A stretch of DNA of 64,000 nt from Annona cherimola (lineage: Eukaryota > Streptophyta > Magnoliopsida > Magnoliales > Annonaceae), in assembly GCA_030490835.1 (NCBI GenBank), contig CM059973.1, positions 50,906,008-50,970,007 on the forward strand, written 5' to 3'. The notes under the pieces were generated by a model. That model made no database searches. It was not told where the DNA came from and saw only the letters and a list, made by a program, of their open reading frames with translations. Made by a program: the position numbers and the translations under genes. Positions 49,415-59,346 of the stretch are shown here, piece after piece; the first letter of the stretch is position 1, and each line of letters begins with the position of its first letter.

Positions 49415-50240
49415 AAGTCGCAGGTGGAGTCGACTTCGGGTGCGACTCCGCCCAAGTCGCAGATGGAGTCGACTTCGGGTGCGACTTCGCTTGTTCGCAA
49501 CTTCTTCAAGTTCCAGTTTAGGTCGACTTGGTTTTCGACTTGACCCAAGTCGCAGGTGAAGTCGACTTCGGGTGCGACTTCACTTCCTCAGCTTGCTTGA
49601 TGAACTCGAAATCTTCGGAGATGACTTTGATCACTTGATTTTCTTCATATTGATTGTTCTCCCTTGATTTATATCTCTTTGGAACACTGTATGATTATTT
49701 ACATAGAGAACCTTGGATTCCTTTTCTTGAGTTCTTGAGTACTTGAATCTTGGAATGCATGGAAGATGTCTAAGTAAGTGTTCATGATCCAACATGATGG
49801 ATTCATGCAACCCTGATTGCTTTGATTCTCCATTTGATTTTCATTTGAGTGTTTGAGTTGTCTTGATCTTCATCTCCACTCAAATCTGTCATTGAATTAA
49901 CTCGTTCAGCAATTTCCGCACTAAAGTCGAAGCTGGAGTCGAGTTGGTCTGCGACGTCACCCAAGTCGCATGCGGAGTCGACTTGGGATGCGACTTCGGC
50001 AACTCTCGTCCTCGATTTCAACTCTGGATGAAAATGACGCCTCGAAGTCGAAGCTGGAGTCGACTTGGTCTGCGACTTCATCCAAGTCGCATGCGGAGTC
50101 GACTTCGTTTACGACTTCGGTAGCTTGGTTTTCCCGTTTTCAACTCTGGACGAAAATGACGAGCTGAAGTCGCTACTGGAGTCGACTTGGGGATCGACTT
50201 GGCCTAAGTCGATGCCTGAGTCGACTTGGAAATCGACTTG
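49415..50240 (-). repeat. U3 array of AGTCGACT palindromes and GCGACTT/AAGTCGC inverted repeats
   Basis: Two clusters (about 49415-49580 and 49920-50240) carry repeated AGTCGACT palindromes spaced ~30-40 bases. Between them TGCGACTT and AAGTCGCA form 8-bp inverted repeats around a ~5-base spacer. Every copia LTR in this window has versions of the array. It is rich in CpG compared with the AT-rich surroundings. Confidence 0.8.
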
Positions 50241-50376
50241 ACTTTCCATGCTTCATATTTTTCATTTTTATAACCTTTAATCATCTTCACAAATATGTTA
50301 GTAACCAACACTTACTCAAATTGGTTTGTTAATCATCAAAACATAAACTTGGCTTATTTTTCACATGTTTCCAACA

Positions 50377-50390
50377 ATCTCCCCCTTTTT
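50377..50390 (-). promoter_or_regulatory. copia polypurine tract
   Basis: The minus strand reads AAAAAGGGGGAGAT directly before the 3' LTR. A second AAAAAGGGGGAGA run lies ~200 bases upstream (about 50581-50593). Confidence 0.9.
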
Positions 50391-50840
50391 GATGATTGAC
50401 AAAATTGATTTGAGTATATACCTTTCAATGTCTTTAAAACAAACTATTTTTGCATTTTGATTTTTAACATACATTTCCAATAAATCACAAGTTAAAAATA
50501 TGAATTTAACATACATATTTTACTTCCAATATATCACAAGTTAAAATCATTCATACAAACATTCTCAAATCCCGATCACTTCTCCCCCTTTTTGTCAATT
50601 GATCAAAAATAGAGATGGAGCGGGTTAATCCCTTGAGAATGGCGGGGTTGCTCCCCTTGAACCTGTGCTCCCCCTTAGCTTGTGCTTTTTCTAAGTTAAT
50701 TCAAGCATACCCATATCATTTCTAATTTTATAAAATGGTTCTTTTGCTAGAGGTTTGGTGAATATATCTGCAATCTGATCTTCTGTTCTTACATATTTCA
50801 AACATATATCATGATTTTCTACATGTTTTTAATAAAATGA
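50391..50840 (-). other. 3' untranslated stretch of the copia element
   Basis: Apart from the second purine tract I see only decayed remains of the pol C-terminus at the right end. No envelope-like or other ORF is present. Confidence 0.5.
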
Positions 50841-52150
50841 TGTATAAGGTCTATGTGATTGGTCCTAGAATGCAATACTGGATTTTTAGTTAAACATATG
50901 ACACTTATATTATCACATCTAATAGGTATATCTTTAAAATTTATGTCATAGTCCCTAAGTTGTTGTTTCATCCAAAGCAATTGAGCACAACAGCTCCCGA
51001 CGGCAACATATTCGGCTTCCGCCGTAGATAGAGCAACACTAGTTTATTTTCTTGAAAACCATGAAACCAACATGTTCCCAAGAAACTGACATGTTCCACT
51101 AGTGCTTTTTCTATCTACCTTGTAGCCGGCAAAATCCGCATCCGAGTAGCCGATTAGATCAAAATTAGAACCCTTTGGATACCAAAGTCCTATGTTGGTA
51201 GTATCTACTAAATATCTGAAAATTCTTTTTACAGCTACCAAGTGTGATTCTTTTGGACATGATTGAAATCTAGAACACATACACACACTAAACAATATAT
51301 CAGGCCTAGAAGCAGTTAAATATAATAAAGAACCTATCATGCTTCTATATAATTTTAAATCGACTGGTTTGTCTTTCTCGTCCTTATCAATTTTAATGGA
51401 TGAGCTTATAGGCGTGTTTGCCCCTTTGCTGTTTTCCATGCCAAACTTCTTTAACATTTCCTTGATGTACTTAGACTGGTTTATGAAGATCCCTTCACTT
51501 GATTGTTTAATTTGTAGTCCAAGGAAGAAATTCAGCTCCCCCATCATACTCATCTCAAATTCTTTCTGCATAAGCTCAGAAAATTCTTGACAAAGAATCT
51601 CATTAGTAGCACAAAAAATAATGTCATCAACATAAATTTGAATAATCAAGATATCTTTTTCTTTGTACTTGATAAACAACGTGGTGTCTACCTTTCCCTT
51701 TTGGAAGTCATGATCAATCAAAAATTTGCTTAATCTCTCATACCAAGCTCTTGGGGCTTGTTTTAATCCATTCAATGCTTTGGTTAATTTGTATAAAAAT
51801 TTCGATTGATCTTTCTCCTCAAATCCAGGTGGTTGTTCAACATCCACCTCTTCATTTATATAACCATTCAAAAATGCACTTTTAACATCCATTCGAAACA
51901 ATTTAAAGTTCATGTGAGATGCGAAAGCTAGTAAGATACGAATGACTTCTAATCTAGCAACCGGAGCATAGGATTCCTCAAAGTCTATTCCCTCTTCTTG
52001 TGAGTATCCCTTTGCCACAAGTCTAGCTTTGTTTCTCACCGCAAGTCCACTTTCATCTAATTTGTTCCTAAAGACCCATTTTGTGCCAATGACAATGCAA
52101 TCTTTTGGTCTTGGAACAAGATGCCAAACTTAGTTTCTTTCAAATTGATT
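50841..52150 (-). pseudogene. pol: copia reverse transcriptase and RNase H
   Basis: A 331-residue frame (52039-51044) begins in RT with [27 protein letters not shown] cut by nothing internally. It contains [37 protein letters not shown] and the catalytic IYVDDIIF (YVDD). RNase H follows with [12 protein letters not shown] at 51044-51046 precedes LSTAEAEYVA and IRCDNISV, which supply the remaining RNase H acids. Upstream, [10 protein letters not shown] and [11 protein letters not shown] are present beyond a TAA near 52125 and a one-base shift near 52165. RT is the best preserved part of the element. The start of the open frame is not a real start, because the protein is cut from a polyprotein. 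Confidence 0.92.
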
Positions 52151-53328
52151 TAATTCCTCTTGCATGCTATGATCCAGTTTTCATCATCAAGGGCTTGGTC
52201 TATAGTGGATGGTTCAATTTTGGATACAAAGGCCTGTTGTCCACAAATATTTTGTTTTGACCTTCTAGTCTTTACACCTTCATAGACATTCCCTATAACT
52301 TGTTCAATTGGATGAGCATTTTTGAACTTTAAATCAGTTGGAGGTTTGTAGGAGTTATTACCTTCACTTACCCTTTCCTCCATGGATTCTTCTTGCTTCT
52401 CCATATGCAATTTTTCAAGGGTACTTGTTATCTCATCTGCATCACTTAAATCATATTTTCTTTTGAAGCATGGATTAGATTCATAAAAAATAACATGTAT
52501 CGACTCTTCTACAACTTGGTTCCTTTTATTGAAGACTCTATATGCTTTGCTATTTGATGAGTAACCAAGGAATATTGCCTCATCACTCTTAGTATCCAGT
52601 TTTCCCAAGTTGGTTTTACCATTGTTTAAAACATAGCATGTGCATCCAAAAGCATGAAAATAAGAAATATTTAGTTTTCTTCCTTTCCATAGCTCATATG
52701 GGGTCTTTTTCAAGATAGCTCTAATGGTAACTCGATTCAACACATGACAATCTGTACTTACAGCTTCACCCCAAAATTTCTTGATAATTTACTCTCATTT
52801 AGCATTGTTATAGTCATTTCTTGTATGGTTCTATTTTTCCTTTCTACCACTCCATTTTGTTGTGGAGTTCCTAGTGCAGAAAATGTGTGGTGAATTCCTT
52901 TTTCATTACATAATTTTATGAAACATTTATTTTTAAATTCACCACCATGATCACTTCTAATAGTCATAATAGTACATTATTTTTCATTTTGCACCAAGTT
53001 TACAAAAGTTGCAAACATAGAGAAGGCTTCATCTTTGCTAGCTAAGAGAATTACCCATGTGAATCTTGAAAAATCATCAACTATCACAAACACATATTTC
53101 TTTCCACCAATGGTTAAAATGTTGGATGACCCATATAGATCCATGTGTAGCAATTCAAGTGGCCTAGTGGTGAAAATTTCCTTTTTGGTAGAGAAAGACA
53201 TTTTAGGTTTTTTTGACAATTGACATGCCTTGGAAATTTTATCTTTGTCATATTTCAATTTAGGCAATCCTTCTACCAAACTCTTCTTCCATAGGGTCTT
53301 TATATTTGTCATGTTTATATGCCCAAGT
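52150..53328 (-). pseudogene. pol: copia integrase
   Basis: Begins right of the nested LTR with GHINMTNIKTLWKKSLVEGLP, the end of the zinc-finger region. SKACQLSK stands where C-x2-C is usual, so the first cysteine has become serine. Catalytic residues are D in LLHMDLYG, D in IRSDHGGEF and E in GVVERKNRTIQEM. FVIVDDFSRFTWV and TPQQNGVVERKN are typical copia integrase motifs. LKKTPYELWKGRKLNISYFHAFGCTCYVLN and FLGYSSNSKAYRVFN mark the C-terminal part. Breaks are a TAA at 52977-52979 and a one-base deletion near 52772. The segment from 52743 to 52150 reads openly. Confidence 0.9.
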
Positions 53329-54990
53329 TGTTGGTCCCGAGTTAATGGCAAAACCCAAGAGGGGAGGGGTGAATTGGGTTCTTATAAAATTCTTTAGTAA
53401 ATTAAAAACTTAACCCCTTGAAAGTTTAATCCCCTTGATTGATGAAATGAAATGGAAAGCAATATAATGTAGAGAGCAGAAATATAAATCAAGCACACAA
53501 GATTTTTATAGTGGTTCGGGCAACCTCCCTACTCCACTCTTCCAAGCTCACACTCCTTGTGACTTGGGTTCCACTATTGTATTCTTCCAATACAATTAGA
53601 GTCACTGCTCTCTTCTAGATTCCAGCTCTAGGGGCCTTCAACAAATCTCAGCACAAGTAGGTGATGAGTTCCACTCCAATCACACACTACTTTGCTTACA
53701 CTTGATCTTAGTTCCTCAAACTAAATCAAGTTTAATACAATCAAATGAAATAACAAAGGAATCTACACGTTACAGTTGTGTAGAAGCAGTTTGGCGCAGA
53801 GAAGAACTCGTAGAATTGGCTTTGAAGATTCAGAAGTTGAGCTCTAGTAGTTTGAAGCAAAGTTCTTCTTCTTTGGATTAACTTGATCTCTTTAATGCTC
53901 TTGAAGATGGGAGTTAAGCACCCTTAATGATTTCCAGCTACTTCTCTCGTCCACAATGAATGCCTTTTATAATTGTGGAGGGAATCCGAACGTTTGAAGG
54001 TAGGTGGCGTGCATTTAATGTGCCAACGTTCGAATAATTTCCGACCGTTGCGACCCAAGTCGCAGGCGGAGTCGACTTTGGGTGCGACTTCGCCCAAGTC
54101 GCAGATGGAGTCGACTTCGGGTGCGACTTCACCTTTTCGTAGCGTCTTCAAGTTCCAGGTTGGGTCGACTTGGGCATCGACTTGACCCAAGTCGCAGGTG
54201 GAGTCGACTTTGGTGTGCGACTTCACTTCGTCAGGTGGCTTGATGAACTTGAAAAACTCCGGGATGCTTTGTTTTACTTAGGCTTCTCCATTCCTTTAGT
54301 TCTTTTACATTTTTCATATCTTCTTGAATCATTGTGTCTTCTCTTTAGCTTGCTTTTGCTCCCATGTTTTGCAAGCTTTGAATCCATGAAACTTGAATCA
54401 TGTAATCTTGAACAATTCTTCTTGGTTGAGTTTATGCATCCTGCTTGGACTTGGATTAATCTTCATATGTTTCAGTTTGAGCATCTAGGTTGCCTTGATC
54501 TTCATCTTCATACAGGTTTGTCTTGAAAATTGGTTAATCCAGCTTATCTTCTGAAAAATCACTTTTGCCCGATCGAAGTCGATGCCGGAGTCGACTTCGT
54601 CTGCGACTTCACCTCAAGTCGCAAGTGGAGTCGACTTGGGGTGCTACTTCGGCACTTCGGGGTCTGGACTTCAACTCTGGAAGATTTTGTCATGTTGAAG
54701 TCGATGCTGGAGTCGACTTGGTCTGCGACTTCGACCCAAGTCGCATGCGAAGTTGACTTCGTTTGCGACTTCGGTAGTTCAGCTCTCCATTTTCAACTCT
54801 GGAAGGATTTGGCGCATTGAAGTCGATGTTGGAGTCGACTTGGGGATCGACTTGGCCTTCCATGCTCTATTTTCTTCAAATGTATGTCCCTTAAACACTT
54901 CCACAAACATGTTAGTAGCCAAGACTTACTCAAATTGATTTGTTAATCATCAAAACATAGATTTAGCTTATTTTTCACATATTTTCAACA
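53329..54990 (-). mobile_element. nested solo copia LTR (1662 bp)
   Basis: Starts TGTTGGTCCCGAG and ends TTTCAACA. The flanks CAAGT (53324-53328) and CAAGC (54991-54995) match at four of five bases. It splits the copia pol inside the conserved WHKRLGH motif: WHKRL lies at about 55000 and GHINM at about 53325. It belongs to the same LTR family as its host, with its own palindrome array (about 54055-54210 and 54575-54850). A TATA-like CAATTATAAAAGG (minus strand) lies at 53962-53974. It has no internal domain. Confidence 0.9.
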
Positions 54991-55400
54991 CAAGCCTCTT
55001 ATGCCAAACCCATGGATCATTGTCAATGGCCATTAGACATTGACCATCTAGTTCATCAAGTGAAACCAAATATACATTTCCATGTCTTTTTCCACTAAAC
55101 ATGATATGTTCTCCATCAAATACATTACATATAGATGATTCAAACACAACCTTGTATCCTTTGTCACATAATTGGCTAATACTCATTAAATTGTGCTTGA
55201 GTCCTTCAACAAATAATACATCTTCCATACATGCATTTGAAATACTATAAATGTTTCCTTTACCTTTGATTTTACCTTTCTCATTATTTCGAAAAGCAAC
55301 AGTTCCATCGTTGCAAGGCTTGAGTTTATGAAATAAAATTCTTTCACCGGTCATATGCCTTGAGCAACCACTATCCATGAACCAAATGTTGCTTGCCTTT
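54991..55400 (-). pseudogene. pro: copia protease and start of integrase
   Basis: WFMDSGCSRHMTGE carries the DSG catalytic motif of copia proteases. GNIYSISNACMEDVLFVEGL and LKHNLMSISQLCDKGYKVVF are the conserved middle and end. It runs on to WVWHKRL, the start of the integrase zinc region, where the nested LTR has inserted. A frame change separates it from gag at about 55390-55435. Confidence 0.9.
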
Positions 55401-55436
55401 GCCTTGAAAAATATCTAAAAAATGAACAAATAAATC

Positions 55437-57307
55437 TTATCTCTTTGGTATCCATTTTATGGGTCCATTTGGGTTAGTAAACTGATTTAATCTTTGTTGT
55501 TCTATCTTTGAAAGCCCAAATCTTGTGTTTCTTGGAACCCAAACTAATTTTGCACCATGGTCATATAGTTTCTTAAAGTTGCATCTATGAATTTTGTGAC
55601 CCATCTTGTTGCAAAAATTACAAGCCATTGGTAATCTAGGAGTAGACCTCCAAGTATGTAGTGGTTCAAAAGTTGGCCTTTTGGTCCAAACAGCTCGTTT
55701 CCCTTTAGGTATGTAAATAGGTGCAGTTTTGGTTTGATTTTTCCCAAGTATTGGCATATTCGATTTGCCACTTTCTCTTTGCTCAAATGTGGAGTATCCA
55801 AGACCTCTTTTATTGTTTGAGAGGTCATGTTTAGAAATATTTTCACATTTTCTCCTGGATTAGAGAATTTAGCTAATGATTCATTTAAGGATTCATTCAC
55901 CTTTTTCAATTTTTCTACTTCCTTCAATAGTAGTTCATTTTCTTCTTTCAGTTTTGATGTACTTTTTGCTAGTTTTCCATTTACAATAATAATGGAATTG
56001 CATTGTTGTCTCTTTAGTGATAACTTGTTTCCTAGTTTTTTAATTTCCTCATATAATGAATCATATGCATGTTGTAATTCTTCTAATTCAGCACATTTGA
56101 GACATTCTTGAATAGAAGATTGAGTAGATTGAGAATAGCAAAATTTGAAAGTTACCTCTTCATTACTTGTGCACTTTGTTGAGGTGGTTTGCTCTTCCAA
56201 AACTTCCGTTGTGTTTAAAAACAACAAATTTTCTTCTTGCTCAATCCGCGTCATGCAGCATATTCTTGCACAATTTGCCGCTTCAAAATTATCGGTTGAG
56301 GAGCTACTTGTTGATGAAGTTTCTTCATTCAAGTATATTCCTCTTCCCTTCGGCCTTTGGAATTTTCTGCTTTCATATCTTTCCTTCCTTTCTTGTTGAT
56401 CCTTTGATCTTTCTTCTGGTGTAGGACATTGAGCTTGCATATGTCCCATACAGCCGCATCTATAGCACTTTGTAGCCTCCTTCTTCTTCTCTTTTCGAGG
56501 TCTTTCTTTAAAATCTTTGAAGTTCTTTTCTTTTCTCATAAACTTTCAAAATTTGCGAGTAAGTAGAGCAATGTCTTCATCGTCATTGTGAGATGATGAG
56601 GTGGATTCATCCGAGTTATGGGTGACTTTTAGTGCAATTGCTCTCTTTCCTTTGTGGTGATCTTCATTTCTTTTCTTGATTAGCTCATGTGACATTAGTG
56701 AGCTAATAAGGTCTTCTAGCTTCAATGTATTCAAGTCCTTTGCTTCTTCTATTGCAGTAATTTTCGGAGTCCACGATTCGGGTAGTGCCCTTAGAATTTT
56801 CATGACCTGTTCAGATTCAAAAATTGCCTTTCCAAGACCTTTCAAAGCATTAGTAATTTTTGAGAATCTAGCAAACATTTCAGAAATATTTTCTGTATCT
56901 AGAATTCTAAAGCTTTTCAACTCTCCAATCAAAATATATCTCCTTGTCCCTTGGACTTGAGAAGTTCCTTCATAGATAGATGTTAATGTATCCTATATTT
57001 CTTTTGCAGTTAGACAAGAGGATACTCTATCATATTCAGAAGCGGTAAAAGCACAAAACAGTGAATTCATAGCTTTAGCGTTGCTCTTAACAGTTTTTAC
57101 TTCCTCATCGGTCCATTTGGAAGATTTTTCATCAATTGGCAAAGTCACACCGTCTTGGATAGCAATCCAAGAGTCCATATCTGTAGCCATGATGAGTTGT
57201 TTCATACGTAGCTTCCAATGACCGAAATTGTTCCCATCAAACAATGGTGACCTAGTAAAAGATTGGCCTTCGGCAAATGCGGGAATGGAAGTCGATTGGG
57301 ATGCCAT
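55437..57307 (-). pseudogene. gag: copia gag with two zinc knuckles
   Basis: ATG at 57307 opens MASQSTSIPAFAEGQSFTR, then PLFDGNNFGHWKLRMKQLI, the characteristic N-terminus of plant copia gag. A TAG at 56993-56995, at a tryptophan position, interrupts; the same frame continues with ILDTENISEMFARFSKI and ILRALPESW. A TGA at 56546-56548 follows. The next frame has the CCHC knuckle CYRCGCMGHMQAQC and a long charged, probably coiled-coil stretch (about 56100-55830). After a frameshift near 55770 a second knuckle, CNFCNKMGHKIHRC, follows. A gag with a long C-terminal extension like this is typical of SIRE-like elements. Confidence 0.9.
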
Positions 57308-57339
57308 ATCAAAAGATCTCTTTGGTATAGCTCTAAGAC

Positions 57340-57355
57340 CTGCTTTGATACAACT
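57340..57355 (-). promoter_or_regulatory. degenerate copia primer binding site
   Basis: The minus strand reads TTGTATCAAAGCAGG just after the 5' LTR. It resembles the iMet-complementary TGGTATCAGAGC with two changes. Confidence 0.7.
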
Positions 57356-59035
57356 TGTTGGTCCCGAGTTAATGGCGATTACTCAAGAGGGGAGGGATGA
57401 ATTGGGTATTTAAAATTTTTTAACTTAAACAGAAACTTTACCCCGGATTAATTCAGTCCCCTTTTATGAACAGGCAAATGGAAAGCAATATAGAGCAGAG
57501 AACAGAAATAAATATCAACAAATAAGATTTTATAGTGGTTCGGGCAACCTTCCTTACTCCACTCTTCCAAGCTCACACCTCTTGTGACTCGGGTTCCACT
57601 ATGTATTTCACAAATACAACTAGAGTCACTGCTCTCTTCTAGATTGTAGCTCTAGGGGGCATCAACAATTCACAGCACAAGTAGGTGACGAGTTCCACTC
57701 CAATCACACACTACTTTGCTTACACTTGATCTTAGTTACCCAAACTAAATCAAGTTCAATCAAGAAATAACAAAAGAAAGTTTCTACACGTTACTATTGT
57801 GTAGAAGCAGATTTGGCGCAGAGAAGAACTTGTAACATAGGCTTAATGATTCAGCAAACAGCTCTTGGCAGTTTGGAAGCAAGGTTCTTCTTCTAGATGT
57901 TGGCTTGATCAATGCTCTTAAAGATAGGAGTTATGCTCATTCAATGAATTCTCAGCTACCCTTCACGTTCATATGGAATGCCTTATATAATTTGCGAGGG
58001 AATCCGAACGTTTGGAAGTAGGTGGCGCGCATTTAATGCGCCAACGTTCGAAAATTTTCCGACCGTTGTGACCCAAGTCGCAAGTGGAGTCGACTTCGGG
58101 TGCGACTTCGCCCAAGTCGCAGATGGAGTCGACTTCGGGTGCGACTTCGCCTGTTCACAACTTCTTCAAGTTCCAGTTTAGGTCGACTTGGTTTTCGACT
58201 TGACCCAAGTCGCAGGCGAAGTCGACTTCGGGTGCGACTTCACTTCCTCAGCTTGCTTGATGAACTTGAAATCTTCGGAGATGACTTTGATCACTTGATT
58301 TTCTTCATATTGATTGTTCTCTCTTGATTTATATCTCTTTGGAATACTGTATAATTATTTACATAGAGAACCTTGGATTCCTTTTCTTGAGTTCTTGAGT
58401 ACTTGAATCTTGGAATGCATGGAAGTTGTCCGAGTAAGTGTTCATGATCCAACATGATGGATTCATGCAACCCTGATTGCTTTGATTCTCCATTTGATCT
58501 TCATTTGAGTGTTTAAGTTGTCTTGATCTTCATCTCCACTCAAATCTTTCATTGAATTAACTCGTTCAGCAATTTCCGCACTGAAGTCGAAGCTGGAGTC
58601 AACTTGGTCTGTGACGTCACCCAAGTCACATGCGGAGTCGACTTGGGATGCGACTTCGGCAACTCTCGTCCCCGATTTCAACTCTGGATGAAAATGACGC
58701 CTCGAAGTCGAAGGTGGAGCCGACTTGGTCTGCGACTTCACCCAAGTCGCATTTGGAGTCAACTTCGTTTGCGACTTCGGTATCTTGGTTCTCCGTCTTC
58801 AACTCTGGATGAAAATAACGAGCTGAAGTCGCTACTGGAGTCGACTTGGGGATCGACTTGGCCTAAGTCGATGCCTGAGTCGACTTGGAAATCGACTTGA
58901 CTTTCCATGCTTCATATTTTTCATTTTTATAACCTTCAATCATCTTCACAAACATGTTAGTAACCAACACTTACTCAAATTGGTTTGTTAATCATCAAAA
59001 TATAAACTTGGCTTATTTTCCACATGTTTCCAACA
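57356..59035 (-). repeat. 5' LTR of the copia element (1680 bp)
   Basis: Pairs with 48692-50376. The palindrome array lies at about 58080-58240 and 58585-58880, and the TATA box at 57981-57990. Confidence 0.93.
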
Positions 59036-59040
59036 ATTTA

Positions 59041-59346
59041 ATCATTAATTTGGCATAAAAAAATTAATAAAAATGGCAGCAACAACATATCAATGCACAT
59101 CTATACTCATGCCTATGTTGTCCACGTTTTCATCCTTCAATGCAACTACCATTCATAATTTTTTGCAGGGATTTTCACATGAACAAATGCACATTCTAAT
59201 GTCCCTGCATGTCAGCTATGTATGAGCATTATTTATAAAATAAAAAAGTAAAAAAAATCTAGCAGCAACTCTCTCTTGGACGTCCGTGGTGCCACCTTAC
59301 CTTTGCTCACTTTGAGCACTCTCTAGGCCCTTAATTGTGGACATCC
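59041..59346 (-). repeat. 5' LTR of the chromovirus, second segment
   Basis: Continues from 48691 after the ATTTA duplication and matches 38580-38887 of the 3' LTR. It stops at GGACATCC, where the next LTR begins. About 760 bp of this LTR, and the second copy of the chromovirus TSD, must lie to the right of the window. Confidence 0.88.

Larger units (their letters stand above)
48692..50376 (-). repeat. 3' LTR of the copia element (1685 bp)
   Basis: Pairs with 57356-59035, with scattered differences (for example GGAGATTACCC versus GGCGATTACTC near the outer end). It contains the AGTCGACT-rich array at about 49415-50240 and a TATA box at 49321-49330 on the minus strand. Confidence 0.93.
48692..59035 (-). 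mobile_element. SIRE-like copia element with TSD ATTTA
   Basis: Termini are TGTTGG...CCAACA. ATTTA precedes it (48687-48691) and follows it (59036-59040). The flanks join into sequence that matches the other chromovirus LTR without a gap (compare 38565-38640). On the minus strand the order is 5' LTR 57356-59035, primer site, gag with two zinc knuckles, protease, integrase, RT/RNase H, polypurine tract and 3' LTR 48692-50376. The order PR-IN-RT-RH defines Ty1/copia. Coding parts are broken by several stops and frameshifts and by a solo LTR of the same family at 53329-54990. There is no envelope-like ORF after RNase H, which some SIRE elements have. Confidence 0.94.
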
